This document shows positions 1 through 6,536 of a stretch of 12,285 nucleotides of DNA, one piece after another. Source of the stretch: CAYZEZ01 sp964477295. GTDB taxonomy: Bacteria > Bacteroidota > Bacteroidia > Bacteroidales > SM23-62. The DNA lies in contig CAYZEZ010000135.1 of NCBI GenBank assembly GCA_964477295.1, forward strand, positions 1-12,285. The letters run 5' to 3'. The notes under the pieces are model-generated. The model searched no databases. It was not told the DNA's origin and worked only from the letters and a program-made list of their open reading frames with translations. How positions within the stretch are numbered: position 1 is the stretch's first letter; each line of letters opens with the position of its first letter. A program made the translations under genes and the position numbers.

Positions 1-1596
1 ATTAACACGGTACATTCCTGAACCGTCCGAGAGTGAAGTAGCAACTACCTGGCTCTTTTCAACATCTATAAATTCAAGTTTCGAAACAACCCCTTCCCTG
101 GTCTTTGTGTTATAAACCATGCCGGTAACAATAAAGGTGGTATCGATTGTTAACTCTGAGGGTGGGATAAAGAAACCGTATTTCAGCGAATCCAGGATTC
201 CTGCAACCAGTATATCTTCAGCACTCATCACCATTTCTTTCTCAGAGCCAAGAAATACAATCCTGAAAATATCTTTTCCACCCAGACCTCCCATACGGTT
301 TGCCGAATAAAAGGCATATCTCCCTGTTGCATCCACGGTATAAAATACATCATCATCAGGTGTATTGATCGGATAGCCAAGGTTTTCCGGAACCGACCAT
401 TCATTCAACTCATTCAGGCTGGTTTTAAAAACATCATACCCTCCCATTGAATTATGTCCCTTTGAGCTAAAATACAACGTGTTTCCATCCGAAGACATAT
501 GAACACATTCCTCATCATAAGGGGTATTTATCTCTTTCCCTATGTTGACCGGTTTTTGCCATTTTCCCCTTTCATCTTTTTCAGAAATATAAATATCCCT
601 GCCTCCGAAAGATTCTTTTGGATTGGCTGAAACGAAAAACAGTGTTTGTTCATCAGGACTAAAAGATATTGTAGATTCCGTGAATTTCGAATTAAAACGG
701 CTGGACATAGATTTTGGTGAGACCCATTTATCCTTTTTATAACGGCTTACATAAATATCACCCCCGTGTTTTTCACCCCTGTAAATAAATATTTCCTTCC
801 CGTCCTTTGAAATACCTACAACAGCGGAGTTGTGCTTCTTTGAATTAATGGATTTACCCATGTTCTGTGCCCGGGTCCAGTTGTCACCCGCACGAACAGA
901 TTTGTATATATCCTCGAAGTATTTATTATCATAGGCCGATCGTTTGGCCTTTTCATTGTGCTGCCTGCGGGAAGTAAAATAGAGTATGCTGTCATTGGAT
1001 GAGAACACTGAATTATAATCATCCGCTGTGCTGTTAATGCTGTCACCCATATTATTAATAATGACCCTTAATGGATCAGTAACCAATGCCTTGCCATTTT
1101 CACATTCTTCGATCCTCCGGTTGATCATTGCAACAACTCCGGCTGATTTTTTTGGATTAATTGAGGATTTATACTCATTGTATTCCTTAATCGCCTTATC
1201 AAACTCCAGTGTCTGGTGATATGCCATTGCAAGCATATAATGAATGTCTTCAGCAACGTTATTATTCAACACATAAGCCTTTGTCAGGTAATTTATCGAT
1301 TCAAACTTATCATCAGAAAACAGGTAACAAACACCAATCTTATAATTCAAGCCGTCATTTTCGCCGTTATACTCGTAAGCGGCCAGGTATAATTCACGGG
1401 CTTCACGATAGGTACCTTTACCTGCCTTGAAAAATTTATCTCCCGCTTTAATATTCTTCCAGGCTCCTTCAAGCCCCATTTCCTCTCCGGTTCGGAAATC
1501 GGATTTTTTTATCTTCACGAACTCCTGTGTGTATACAGACTGGCTCAACACACAAAAAATGAAAATATTCAAGCAGAGTAAAAAGGTTTTACACAT
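1..1596 (-). CDS. PorE-like OmpA-family envelope protein (TPR + PD40 propeller), partial at 3' end
   Basis: An uninterrupted frame of 532 codons runs from the ATG at 1594-1596 off the left edge, so the C-terminus is missing. Residues 1-24 form a signal peptide without a lipobox. Residues 45-165 are helical and TPR-like. Residues 193-447 hold about five PD40/WD40-like blades, seen in motifs such as SFSPDEQTLFFVSA, MSSDGNTLYFSSKG and GGKDIFRI. From about residue 487 a carboxypeptidase-regulatory-like beta domain begins (TGMVYNTKTREGV through SDGSGMYRVN). In Bacteroidota this order normally ends in an OmpA-type peptidoglycan-binding domain, as in the type IX secretion protein PorE. That last domain would lie outside the window, so its presence is inference. 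The gene follows the TPR gene at 1608-2666 by 11 bp and is probably co-transcribed with it. No Shine-Dalgarno is visible. Likely role: periplasmic or outer-membrane scaffold. True PorE is a lipoprotein, so this may be a paralogue. Confidence 0.85.
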   Translation of the reverse strand, partial: MCKTFLLCLNIFIFCVLSQSVYTQEFVKIKKSDFRTGEEMGLEGAWKNIKAGDKFFKAGKGTYREARELYLAAYEYNGENDGLNYKIGVCYLFSDDKFESINYLTKAYVLNNNVAEDIHYMLAMAYHQTLEFDKAIKEYNEYKSSINPKKSAGVVAMINRRIEECENGKALVTDPLRVIINNMGDSINSTADDYNSVFSSNDSILYFTSRRQHNEKAKRSAYDNKYFEDIYKSVRAGDNWTRAQNMGKSINSKKHNSAVVGISKDGKEIFIYRGEKHGGDIYVSRYKKDKWVSPKSMSSRFNSKFTESTISFSPDEQTLFFVSANPKESFGGRDIYISEKDERGKWQKPVNIGKEINTPYDEECVHMSSDGNTLYFSSKGHNSMGGYDVFKTSLNELNEWSVPENLGYPINTPDDDVFYTVDATGRYAFYSANRMGGLGGKDIFRIVFLGSEKEMVMSAEDILVAGILDSLKYGFFIPPSELTIDTTFIVTGMVYNTKTREGVVSKLEFIDVEKSQVVATSLSDGSGMYRVN

Positions 1597-1607
1597 TATA
1601 TATTGTT

Positions 1608-2666
1608 TTATTCACACTCTTTAATATAATTTGCAGCTTCTTCGATTCCCAGCTCAAGCGCTTTCCTCCAATCTGCACAGGCTCCTTCAAGATCTCCCAG
1701 CAGTTCCCTCACAAATCCCCTGTTAAGATAGGCACTTGAAAAGGCATCATTACCCTCAATAGCACTATCCAACAGGGTAATGGCTTCCTGTATCCTGTTC
1801 ATTTTAGCAAGGGTACTTCCTTTATTATTTAAAGCAAGCAGATAGTCCTCGTGCATTTCGAGGGCCACATTAAAATCCTCTAATGCTCCTTCATAATCGC
1901 CTAACTGGAACCTGGCTCCTCCCCTGTTGTTATAAGCCATATAAAAGGTGGAATCAAGATTTATTGCAACAGAATAATCTTCAACAGCGCCTTCAAAATC
2001 ACCCAGGATCTTTCTTACACTTCCCATATTATTGTAGGCAACCGGGAATTCAGGCTGATAATTTACAGCTTGACGGTAATCATAGATGGCCCCCTGGTAA
2101 TCGCCCAGCAATCGCTTGGCTGATCCCCTGTCATGATAAGCCAATGAGTACCTGCTGTTACGTTCCAGGGCTTCCGTAAAATCGATGATAGCGGATGTAT
2201 AGTCTTCTGTAACAAGATAATATAATCCCCGGTAGTAATAGATAAACGATTCTTTATACCCGAGGTCAATAGCCTTCGACAGATCATTTAACACCTCGAT
2301 ACCAGGATCTTCATCAAGAATAGTATAGCCACGGTAAAAATATGCCTCTCCGAGATTACTGTTCATCTCGATCGCCATATTAAAATCAATCAGGGCAGCC
2401 TGAATATCCTGTAATTCAAGATTAGTTTTGCCTCGCATCAGATAGGCAAGGTCAAATTCGGGATTATAATCAAGAGAAGTTGAAAAATATTCCAGTGCAA
2501 CCAGGTAATTATTATTCTGGATACTCTGAATACCTTTATTATAGGCTATCTTTGCATTTTTCTTATTCTTCAGACTAATTCCCTCTGTCCCTTGTCCCGA
2601 TAAATGAGTAAAAATGGACGAAAAAATAATTACCCAGGAGATGAGATGACCGGCCTTATTCATCAT
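1608..2666 (-). CDS. secreted tetratricopeptide-repeat protein, nine tandem TPRs
   Basis: This 352-residue protein starts with a hydrophobic signal peptide (about residues 1-25, likely cut near LSGQG, no lipobox). From about residue 37 it is almost entirely tandem 34-residue TPR units. Nine can be aligned, with recurring AYxxRGxxxxxxGDxxGAxxDxxxAxxxxxxx signatures; examples are AYNNRGGARFQLGDYEGALEDF and AYNNMGSVRKILGDFEGAVEDY. Such arrays form a superhelical binding surface for proteins, and there is no enzymatic domain. The partner is unknown, but the neighbour 11 bp downstream is a TPR/PD40 envelope protein, so joint work in the periplasm is a reasonable inference. Two adjacent ATGs (2664-2666 and 2661-2663) are possible starts and differ by one residue. 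No convincing Shine-Dalgarno precedes them. It is first in a minus-strand unit and diverges from the Hpt gene. Confidence 0.88.
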   Translation of the reverse strand: MMNKAGHLISWVIIFSSIFTHLSGQGTEGISLKNKKNAKIAYNKGIQSIQNNNYLVALEYFSTSLDYNPEFDLAYLMRGKTNLELQDIQAALIDFNMAIEMNSNLGEAYFYRGYTILDEDPGIEVLNDLSKAIDLGYKESFIYYYRGLYYLVTEDYTSAIIDFTEALERNSRYSLAYHDRGSAKRLLGDYQGAIYDYRQAVNYQPEFPVAYNNMGSVRKILGDFEGAVEDYSVAINLDSTFYMAYNNRGGARFQLGDYEGALEDFNVALEMHEDYLLALNNKGSTLAKMNRIQEAITLLDSAIEGNDAFSSAYLNRGFVRELLGDLEGACADWRKALELGIEEAANYIKECE

Positions 2667-2833
2667 GATCTAGCTTTAATTAATAAGGGAATATACGTAT
2701 TTCTCTGAAATTGGTTAAGAGACCTTTGCAAATTTTATTAAAAATTAAAAAAATCCTTTATTTTTATTTAAATTTTTATGCACAGGCTATTTAACTATTG
2801 AATACGTAATTTACTGATCATCAATTAAAATTT
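2667..2833. promoter_or_regulatory. AT-rich divergent intergenic region
   Basis: These 167 bases separate the minus-strand TPR/OmpA-family unit from the plus-strand Hpt/STAS unit and must carry the promoters for both, unless transcription enters from further away. The middle is extremely rich in A and T, with A runs and T runs around 2735-2780. I found no clean TTTG / TAnnTTTG pair on either strand, so no promoter is placed. Confidence 0.35.
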
Positions 2834-3178
2834 ATGGGCTTGATGCTTACTGACCTGACTTATCTTAATAATATGACCGAAGGAAATCATGAGTTAATTC
2901 AAGAAATGATTAATATCTTTACAAATCAGGTTGATGAATATATTGTGGAAATAAATAACCTGTATAACCTCCAGAACTGGAACGGGCTTAGCCGTCTTGC
3001 CCACAAGGCCAAATCTTCCGTTGCTATTATGGGCATGACACAGCTTGCAGAAATGTTGAAGGAGTTTGAAATAAATGCTAAAGATCATCTGCATATTGAA
3101 AAATACCCGGAATATATTCATAGATTTACACAAGATTGTAATGCAGCTTGTGAAGAACTTAACAATTTAACACTCTAG
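2834..3178 (+). CDS. stand-alone histidine phosphotransfer (Hpt) domain protein
   Basis: This is a 114-residue, all-helical protein with no other domain, the usual size for a free Hpt module. The diagnostic motif is LSRLAHKAKSSVAIMGM at residues 52-68. His57 is the expected phospho-acceptor, Lys60 and Ser61 fill the usual HxxKxS positions, and a glycine closes the turn (Gly67). Hpt proteins shuttle a phosphoryl group between response-regulator receiver domains in His-Asp phosphorelays and act in the cytoplasm. No histidine kinase or receiver domain is in the window, so the donor and acceptor are encoded elsewhere. The STAS gene follows after 22 bp on the same strand, which suggests one transcript. 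A second in-frame ATG at 2843 would shorten the protein by three residues; neither start has a Shine-Dalgarno. Confidence 0.85.
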   Translation: MGLMLTDLTYLNNMTEGNHELIQEMINIFTNQVDEYIVEINNLYNLQNWNGLSRLAHKAKSSVAIMGMTQLAEMLKEFEINAKDHLHIEKYPEYIHRFTQDCNAACEELNNLTL

Positions 3179-3200
3179 AACACACAATAATACTGCTATC

Positions 3201-3536
3201 ATGTTAAAGACAGAAACTGTAAATGGTGTCATAATAGTTCGATTTGATAATGTTAACAGGTTTAATGCACTTATTGCGGATCCGGTTAAAGAACAGTTAA
3301 AAGGATATTTCAACAGGTCGAATACGAAGCTTATATTAAACCTTGAAGGCATCGATTTTGTCGATAGTACGGGTTTTGGGGTATTTCTGTCAATTATGAA
3401 AACAGCCAATAACAATTATGGTTTTTTCAAGATCTGTAATATCTCTACCGAAGTTATGGAATTGTTTAAGCTGCTTCAATTACATAATGTTTTTGAGATT
3501 TACGGCACTCTTGAAGATTGCATAAAAAGCTTCTGA
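3201..3536 (+). CDS. STAS-domain protein, anti-sigma factor antagonist type
   Basis: This 111-residue protein consists of one STAS domain. The hallmark is LNLEGIDFVDSTGFGVFLSIMK at residues 46-67; Ser56 in the D-S-T-G loop corresponds to the serine phosphorylated in SpoIIAA/RsbV proteins. The N-terminal strand-turn-strand (GVIIVRFDNVNRFNA) and the C-terminal helix (STEVMELFKLLQL) also fit the family. In known partner-switching systems the unphosphorylated antagonist binds a kinase/anti-sigma protein and frees the sigma factor; PP2C phosphatases reset it. No kinase, phosphatase or sigma factor is adjacent. Instead the gene follows an Hpt gene by 22 bp, so it may serve as an output or a parallel switch of a phosphorelay (inference). 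A terminator follows 25 bp after the stop. Confidence 0.87.
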   Translation: MLKTETVNGVIIVRFDNVNRFNALIADPVKEQLKGYFNRSNTKLILNLEGIDFVDSTGFGVFLSIMKTANNNYGFFKICNISTEVMELFKLLQLHNVFEIYGTLEDCIKSF

Positions 3537-3561
3537 TAATTATTACCGATTAATCATACAT

Positions 3562-3595
3562 AAGGCTATCCTGTCAGGACAGTCTTATTTTTTTT
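3562..3595 (+). terminator. rho-independent terminator after the STAS gene
   Basis: AAGGCT (3562-3567) pairs with AGTCTT (3581-3586) through one G-U wobble. Past one mismatch the stem continues inward with a few more pairs. An eight-base T run follows at 3588-3595. It sits 25 bp after the STAS stop codon and would end the Hpt-STAS transcript. Confidence 0.72.
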
Positions 3596-3596
3596 C

Positions 3597-3684
3597 TGTC
3601 ATCCGGTGGCGTGTTACTCTTGATCGGGACCTGATTAGCAACTATATACAGATCCTGAAACAAGTTCAGGATGACCGGCTGACA
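3597..3684. repeat. REP-like inverted-repeat element
   Basis: Outer arms TGTCATCCGGT (3597-3607) and ACCGGCTGACA (3674-3684) are complementary at 10 of 11 positions. Near the right arm lies a second perfect hairpin, ATCCTGAA (3652-3659) with TTCAGGAT (3665-3672) and a five-base loop. From memory, this inner palindrome resembles short palindromic repeats scattered between genes in many bacterial genomes. No long T run follows it, so it is not a typical terminator. No coding potential is seen inside. Copy number cannot be judged from one window. Confidence 0.5.
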
Positions 3685-3892
3685 TAAGATCCATCCGTTC
3701 CTGTATCAGGTTGTTCGATTTCGAACATTTATTGTATCATTTTCGGGCAGGATTAGTCAGAATTAACAACAATAATTCACTATTAACCAGAAACTTAATC
3801 GACTTGGCATGAATCATGATTAATTTAAATAACTGGCTTTTTTATTTATTTTCGTGGCACTGAAATTGACCTGATGTTTAGAGGTTAATGTT
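3685..3892. other. gene-free stretch upstream of the aspartyl protease
   Basis: I see no gene here. It contains a short hairpin GTTCG / CGAAC (3713-3726, four-base loop), a ten-base perfect palindrome AATCATGATT (3812-3821), and TATTTTCG at 3847-3854, which is one base off the Bacteroidota -7 consensus TAnnTTTG but has no clear -33 partner. AGAGG at 3880-3884 is a Shine-Dalgarno-like match eight bases before the ATG at 3893. Confidence 0.4.
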
Positions 3893-5182
3893 ATGAGGTT
3901 TTATCGTTTACGGGTTTTGCGGTATTTTTTGCTTATTATCGGCATGATAATCTTGTCCGGCTCATGGATTTATGCTCAAAAATCTGAACTCAAACAGTTA
4001 GAGCAATCAAAAGAGTTGTATTTTACCAATTCCCGCCAGAAAAGTCTTGAGCTGCCCTTCAAGCTTGTGAACAACCTGATTGTAATACCAATTCAGATCA
4101 ATGGATCAGATACCCTGCAGTTCATTCTTGATACTGGTTTGAACACCTCCATTATTTGTGAACTCTCAACCGGCAAAACTTTGAATCTTAATTATGCCAG
4201 GGAGATACAGTTGCAGGGACTGGGCGTTGGTGAGCCCCTTTCTGCAATTCATACATTTGGCAATGATATTGATGTTTCGGGCATTTATGGTATCAATCAA
4301 GACTATTTCGTACTGATGGAGAACATTTTCCATCTATCAAATAAACTGGGAACACCTATTCATGGAATATTGAGTTTTAGTGTATTTAATGCCTTCATTG
4401 TCGAAATTAATTATAATAAGGAGAAGATTATTTTTTATGATCCTGCCTTTTACCAGTACAAAAAAAACAGCAAGAGCTACATAACGATGCCCCTGGTTAT
4501 TCATGAGACTAAGCCTTATATCTATATGAAAATCCAGCTTTCAGATGGAAGGGTTATTCCCATAAAGGTACTTCTCGATACAGGAGCCAGTAACTCGCTG
4601 TGGGTGGATCAGGGATCTTTATCGGATTTTAATGTACCTGATCACGCCAGGAAGGCATACCTGGGAAGCGGCCTGAGCGGAGAGGTTTATGGACATGTCC
4701 TTCGATTCGACAAAGTGTATATCGACCAGTATGAATTATCAGATGTGATCGTATCGCTTCCCGATTCATCATCCATTGAACATGCTTTAGGGCTTGATCA
4801 GAGAAACGGTAGTATCGGGGCAGAAATACTGAGACGATTCAATGTGATAATTGACTACCCAAATGAACTGATTACCTTCGTAAAAAATTCTGATTTTCTT
4901 GATCCTTTCTCTTACAACATGACTGGTATTGAATTATCAGCACCTTATCCGGGAATAAATTATTATACTATAACCCAGATACGTGAAGGATCTCCTGCCG
5001 AAAAAGCAGGATTACAGGTCGATGATGAGATTATCTCCATTAATAATAAAAAGGCCACGGAACTTTCCATGAATGAAATGTATAAAACATTCCAACTCAA
5101 AAACGGTAAAAAAATTAAAATGGTTATTAACCGTAATGGGGAAAGAAAAAAAATAGAATTTAAGCTGGAAAAATTCATATGA
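3893..5182 (+). CDS. secreted tandem retropepsin-like aspartyl protease with C-terminal PDZ domain
   Basis: This 429-residue protein has a signal peptide (about residues 1-28, SGSWIYAQ). Two similar aspartyl-protease-like units follow. The first has FILDTGLNTSII, with the catalytic-type Asp80-Thr-Gly, and a closing GILSFSVFNAFIVEINYNKEKIIFY segment at 158-182. The second has VLLDTGASNSLWV, with Asp229-Thr-Gly, and GSIGAEILRRFNVIIDY at 306-322. A PDZ domain covers about 345-425 (REGSPAEKAGLQVDDEIISINN). Retropepsin domains work as dimers with one DTG from each unit, so this chain could form its own active site as an intramolecular pseudo-dimer. The protein probably acts in the periplasm or outside; the substrate is unknown. 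An AGAGG eight bases upstream supports the start. No gene is co-oriented closely enough to define an operon; the next lies 127 bp downstream. Confidence 0.85.
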   Translation: MRFYRLRVLRYFLLIIGMIILSGSWIYAQKSELKQLEQSKELYFTNSRQKSLELPFKLVNNLIVIPIQINGSDTLQFILDTGLNTSIICELSTGKTLNLNYAREIQLQGLGVGEPLSAIHTFGNDIDVSGIYGINQDYFVLMENIFHLSNKLGTPIHGILSFSVFNAFIVEINYNKEKIIFYDPAFYQYKKNSKSYITMPLVIHETKPYIYMKIQLSDGRVIPIKVLLDTGASNSLWVDQGSLSDFNVPDHARKAYLGSGLSGEVYGHVLRFDKVYIDQYELSDVIVSLPDSSSIEHALGLDQRNGSIGAEILRRFNVIIDYPNELITFVKNSDFLDPFSYNMTGIELSAPYPGINYYTITQIREGSPAEKAGLQVDDEIISINNKKATELSMNEMYKTFQLKNGKKIKMVINRNGERKKIEFKLEKFI

Positions 5183-5252
5183 TCCCGGCTTGTATTAAGA
5201 TTAGCACTCCTGCTTACCGTTAACCTGATCCTGAAAAATATCTCTGCAAAAA

Positions 5253-5284
5253 TTTGATTATCTCCGTTGCATTAATTATCTATG
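5253..5284 (+). promoter_or_regulatory. candidate Bacteroidota-type promoter of the lipoprotein gene
   Basis: TTTG at 5253-5256 and TATCTATG at 5277-5284 are separated by 20 bases. This fits the Bacteroidota primary-sigma pattern (TTTG near -33, TAnnTTTG near -7) with one mismatch in the -7 element. Transcription would start near 5290, about 20 bases before the ATG at 5310. The assignment rests on pattern match only. Confidence 0.4.
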
Positions 5285-5309
5285 CATAACACTAACAAAT
5301 TAAGAGGAA

Positions 5310-5882
5310 ATGAATAAATATTTAATCGGAATCCTTGGATTGGCTTTTTTTCTATCTGCCTGTGGGTCAGGAGATAAGAGTAAGGCCGATACTCAAAATG
5401 AAAAAATTATCGCTGAAATTAATGTGTCTGAATTTCTTGACCAGGCAGAAAACATGCTTGATCAGGAAGTGTCCATTACTGGTCAGGTAACACATGTTTG
5501 TAAACATGGCGGTCAAAGATTATTTATCACCGGTGGCGACACTTCAAGTACAGTTAAAATTACTACTGGTGAGGATATCCCAGAATTTAGCATCGATCTC
5601 GAAGGTGAAAAAATTGCCATTACCGGCATTGTCAGGGAGCTTAGGATTGATGAGGCGTACCTCGCCGAATGGGAAGCTGAAATCACAGAAGGTGCCTCCG
5701 GGGAAAACCAGGGACATAAAGATGGACTTGATGAACATCAAAAAGACCAGTCCGCGGAGTTGGATCTGAATGAACAGATGGAACAGATCAATAGTCTCAG
5801 GGAAAAAATTGCAGCTAGTGAGAAGGGGTATTTATCTGATTTCTGGATTGAGACCATTGATTTCAAAGTATTGCCTGAATAA
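5310..5882 (+). CDS. lipoprotein with OB-fold-like domain and charged C-terminal coil
   Basis: This 190-residue protein begins with a lipoprotein signal, LGLAFFLSAC, with Cys18 as the acylated residue. Residues 37-128 look like a five-stranded OB-type barrel: DQEVSITGQVTHVCKHGGQRLFITG, then STVKITTGEDIPEF, then EGEKIAITGIVRELRIDEAYL. The CKHGG turn (63-67), with its free cysteine and histidine, stands out and could bind a metal or ligand (inference). The tail from about 130 is acidic and charged, with a short coiled-coil-like helix (NEQMEQINSLREKIAAS). The exact family is not recognised. AAGAGGAA directly abuts the ATG, too close to be a normal Shine-Dalgarno. A candidate promoter lies just upstream and a terminator just downstream, so it is probably a single-gene unit. 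Confidence 0.75.
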   Translation: MNKYLIGILGLAFFLSACGSGDKSKADTQNEKIIAEINVSEFLDQAENMLDQEVSITGQVTHVCKHGGQRLFITGGDTSSTVKITTGEDIPEFSIDLEGEKIAITGIVRELRIDEAYLAEWEAEITEGASGENQGHKDGLDEHQKDQSAELDLNEQMEQINSLREKIAASEKGYLSDFWIETIDFKVLPE

Positions 5883-5906
5883 CCACTTATACATTTATAA
5901 TATCTG

Positions 5907-5954
5907 CCGCAAGGAGATTTTCCTATGTATTGTCTCTTTGCGGTTTTTCTTTTT
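5907..5954 (+). terminator. rho-independent terminator containing an AAGGAG-ATG
   Basis: CCGCAAGGAGA (5907-5917) pairs with TCTCTTTGCGG (5933-5943) over 11 positions with one G-U wobble. The loop is 15 bases and the hairpin is followed by TTTTTCTTTTT (5944-5954). It lies 24 bp after the lipoprotein stop and would end that transcript. The left arm contains AAGGAG (5911-5916), eight bases before an ATG in the loop (5925-5927) that is in frame with the PepSY gene, so the hairpin may also influence translation of that gene. Confidence 0.8.
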
Positions 5955-5960
5955 GAAACC

Positions 5961-6521
5961 ATGAAACTAAGGAAATGGAACAGGATCATACATCGTGATC
6001 TGGGATATATATTTTTTGGCATGTCAATCATTTACGGATTATCGGGGATTGCACTGAATCACCGGGATGACTGGAATCCGGATTTTATAATTAAAACAAT
6101 ATCCTTTGATGCCGGGCCTGCGCCAAGCTCTTCGGACCAATATGAGTTGTGGATTAAAAACCTGGTATCGGATCACTCTCCCGACAATACATATAAAAGC
6201 CACTATTTGCCACGGGAAGATTTGTTGAAGGCATTTCTGAAAGGGGGTTCCATTGCTATCGATCTGAACACAGGACAAGCTGTTATTGAGAAAATTAAAA
6301 GGAGACCGGTATTCAGGGAAGTTAACTTTTTACATTACAATAAACCTAAAAAGTTATGGACATGGATCTCTGATTTCTTTGCTGGTGCCTTAATTCTGAT
6401 GGCCATCTCAGGCCTGTTCATGATCAGGGGTAAAAAGGGGATCACAGGCAGGGGAGCCATACTGGCCGGTTTTGGTATTGTTATCCCTCTGATCTTCCTG
6501 ATCCTGTTCTTATGGAGTTAA
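5961..6521 (+). CDS. PepSY-associated transmembrane protein
   Basis: From the ATG at 5961 this is a 186-residue membrane protein. TM1 spans about 15-33 (GYIFFGMSIIYGLSGIALNH), a roughly 100-residue soluble segment follows, then TM2 at about 139-155 and TM3 at about 167-185. The opening KWNRIIHRDLGYIFFGMSIIYGLSGIALNHR is typical of PepSY-TM-like proteins of Bacteroidota. Histidines at 11, 34 and 125 (FLHYNKP) lie near predicted membrane edges and could be heme or metal ligands, though this is inference. Substrate and partner are unknown. I prefer 5961 because the family motif begins there and the upstream ATG at 5925 lies in a terminator loop. However, 5925 has a textbook AAGGAG eight bases upstream and would add 12 hydrophobic residues. 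The gene converges on the peptidase gene with a 15 bp gap. Confidence 0.78.
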   Translation: MKLRKWNRIIHRDLGYIFFGMSIIYGLSGIALNHRDDWNPDFIIKTISFDAGPAPSSSDQYELWIKNLVSDHSPDNTYKSHYLPREDLLKAFLKGGSIAIDLNTGQAVIEKIKRRPVFREVNFLHYNKPKKLWTWISDFFAGALILMAISGLFMIRGKKGITGRGAILAGFGIVIPLIFLILFLWS

Positions 6522-6536
6522 TATCGGCAGATCTGT

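Noticed and set aside
3652..3672. Perfect hairpin considered as a second terminator
   Set aside because: No T run follows on the plus strand, and on the minus strand it is followed by mixed sequence. It fits a repeat element better.
3812..3821. Palindrome AATCATGATT as an operator
   Set aside because: Ten bases in AT-rich DNA is weak evidence, and no second copy or aligned promoter was found.
5925..5960. Upstream ATG as the start of the PepSY membrane protein
   Set aside because: It would add 12 residues (MYCLFAVFLFET) translated from a terminator loop, arm and T tract, while the family-like N-terminus begins at 5961. It is kept as an open question because AAGGAG precedes it at good spacing.
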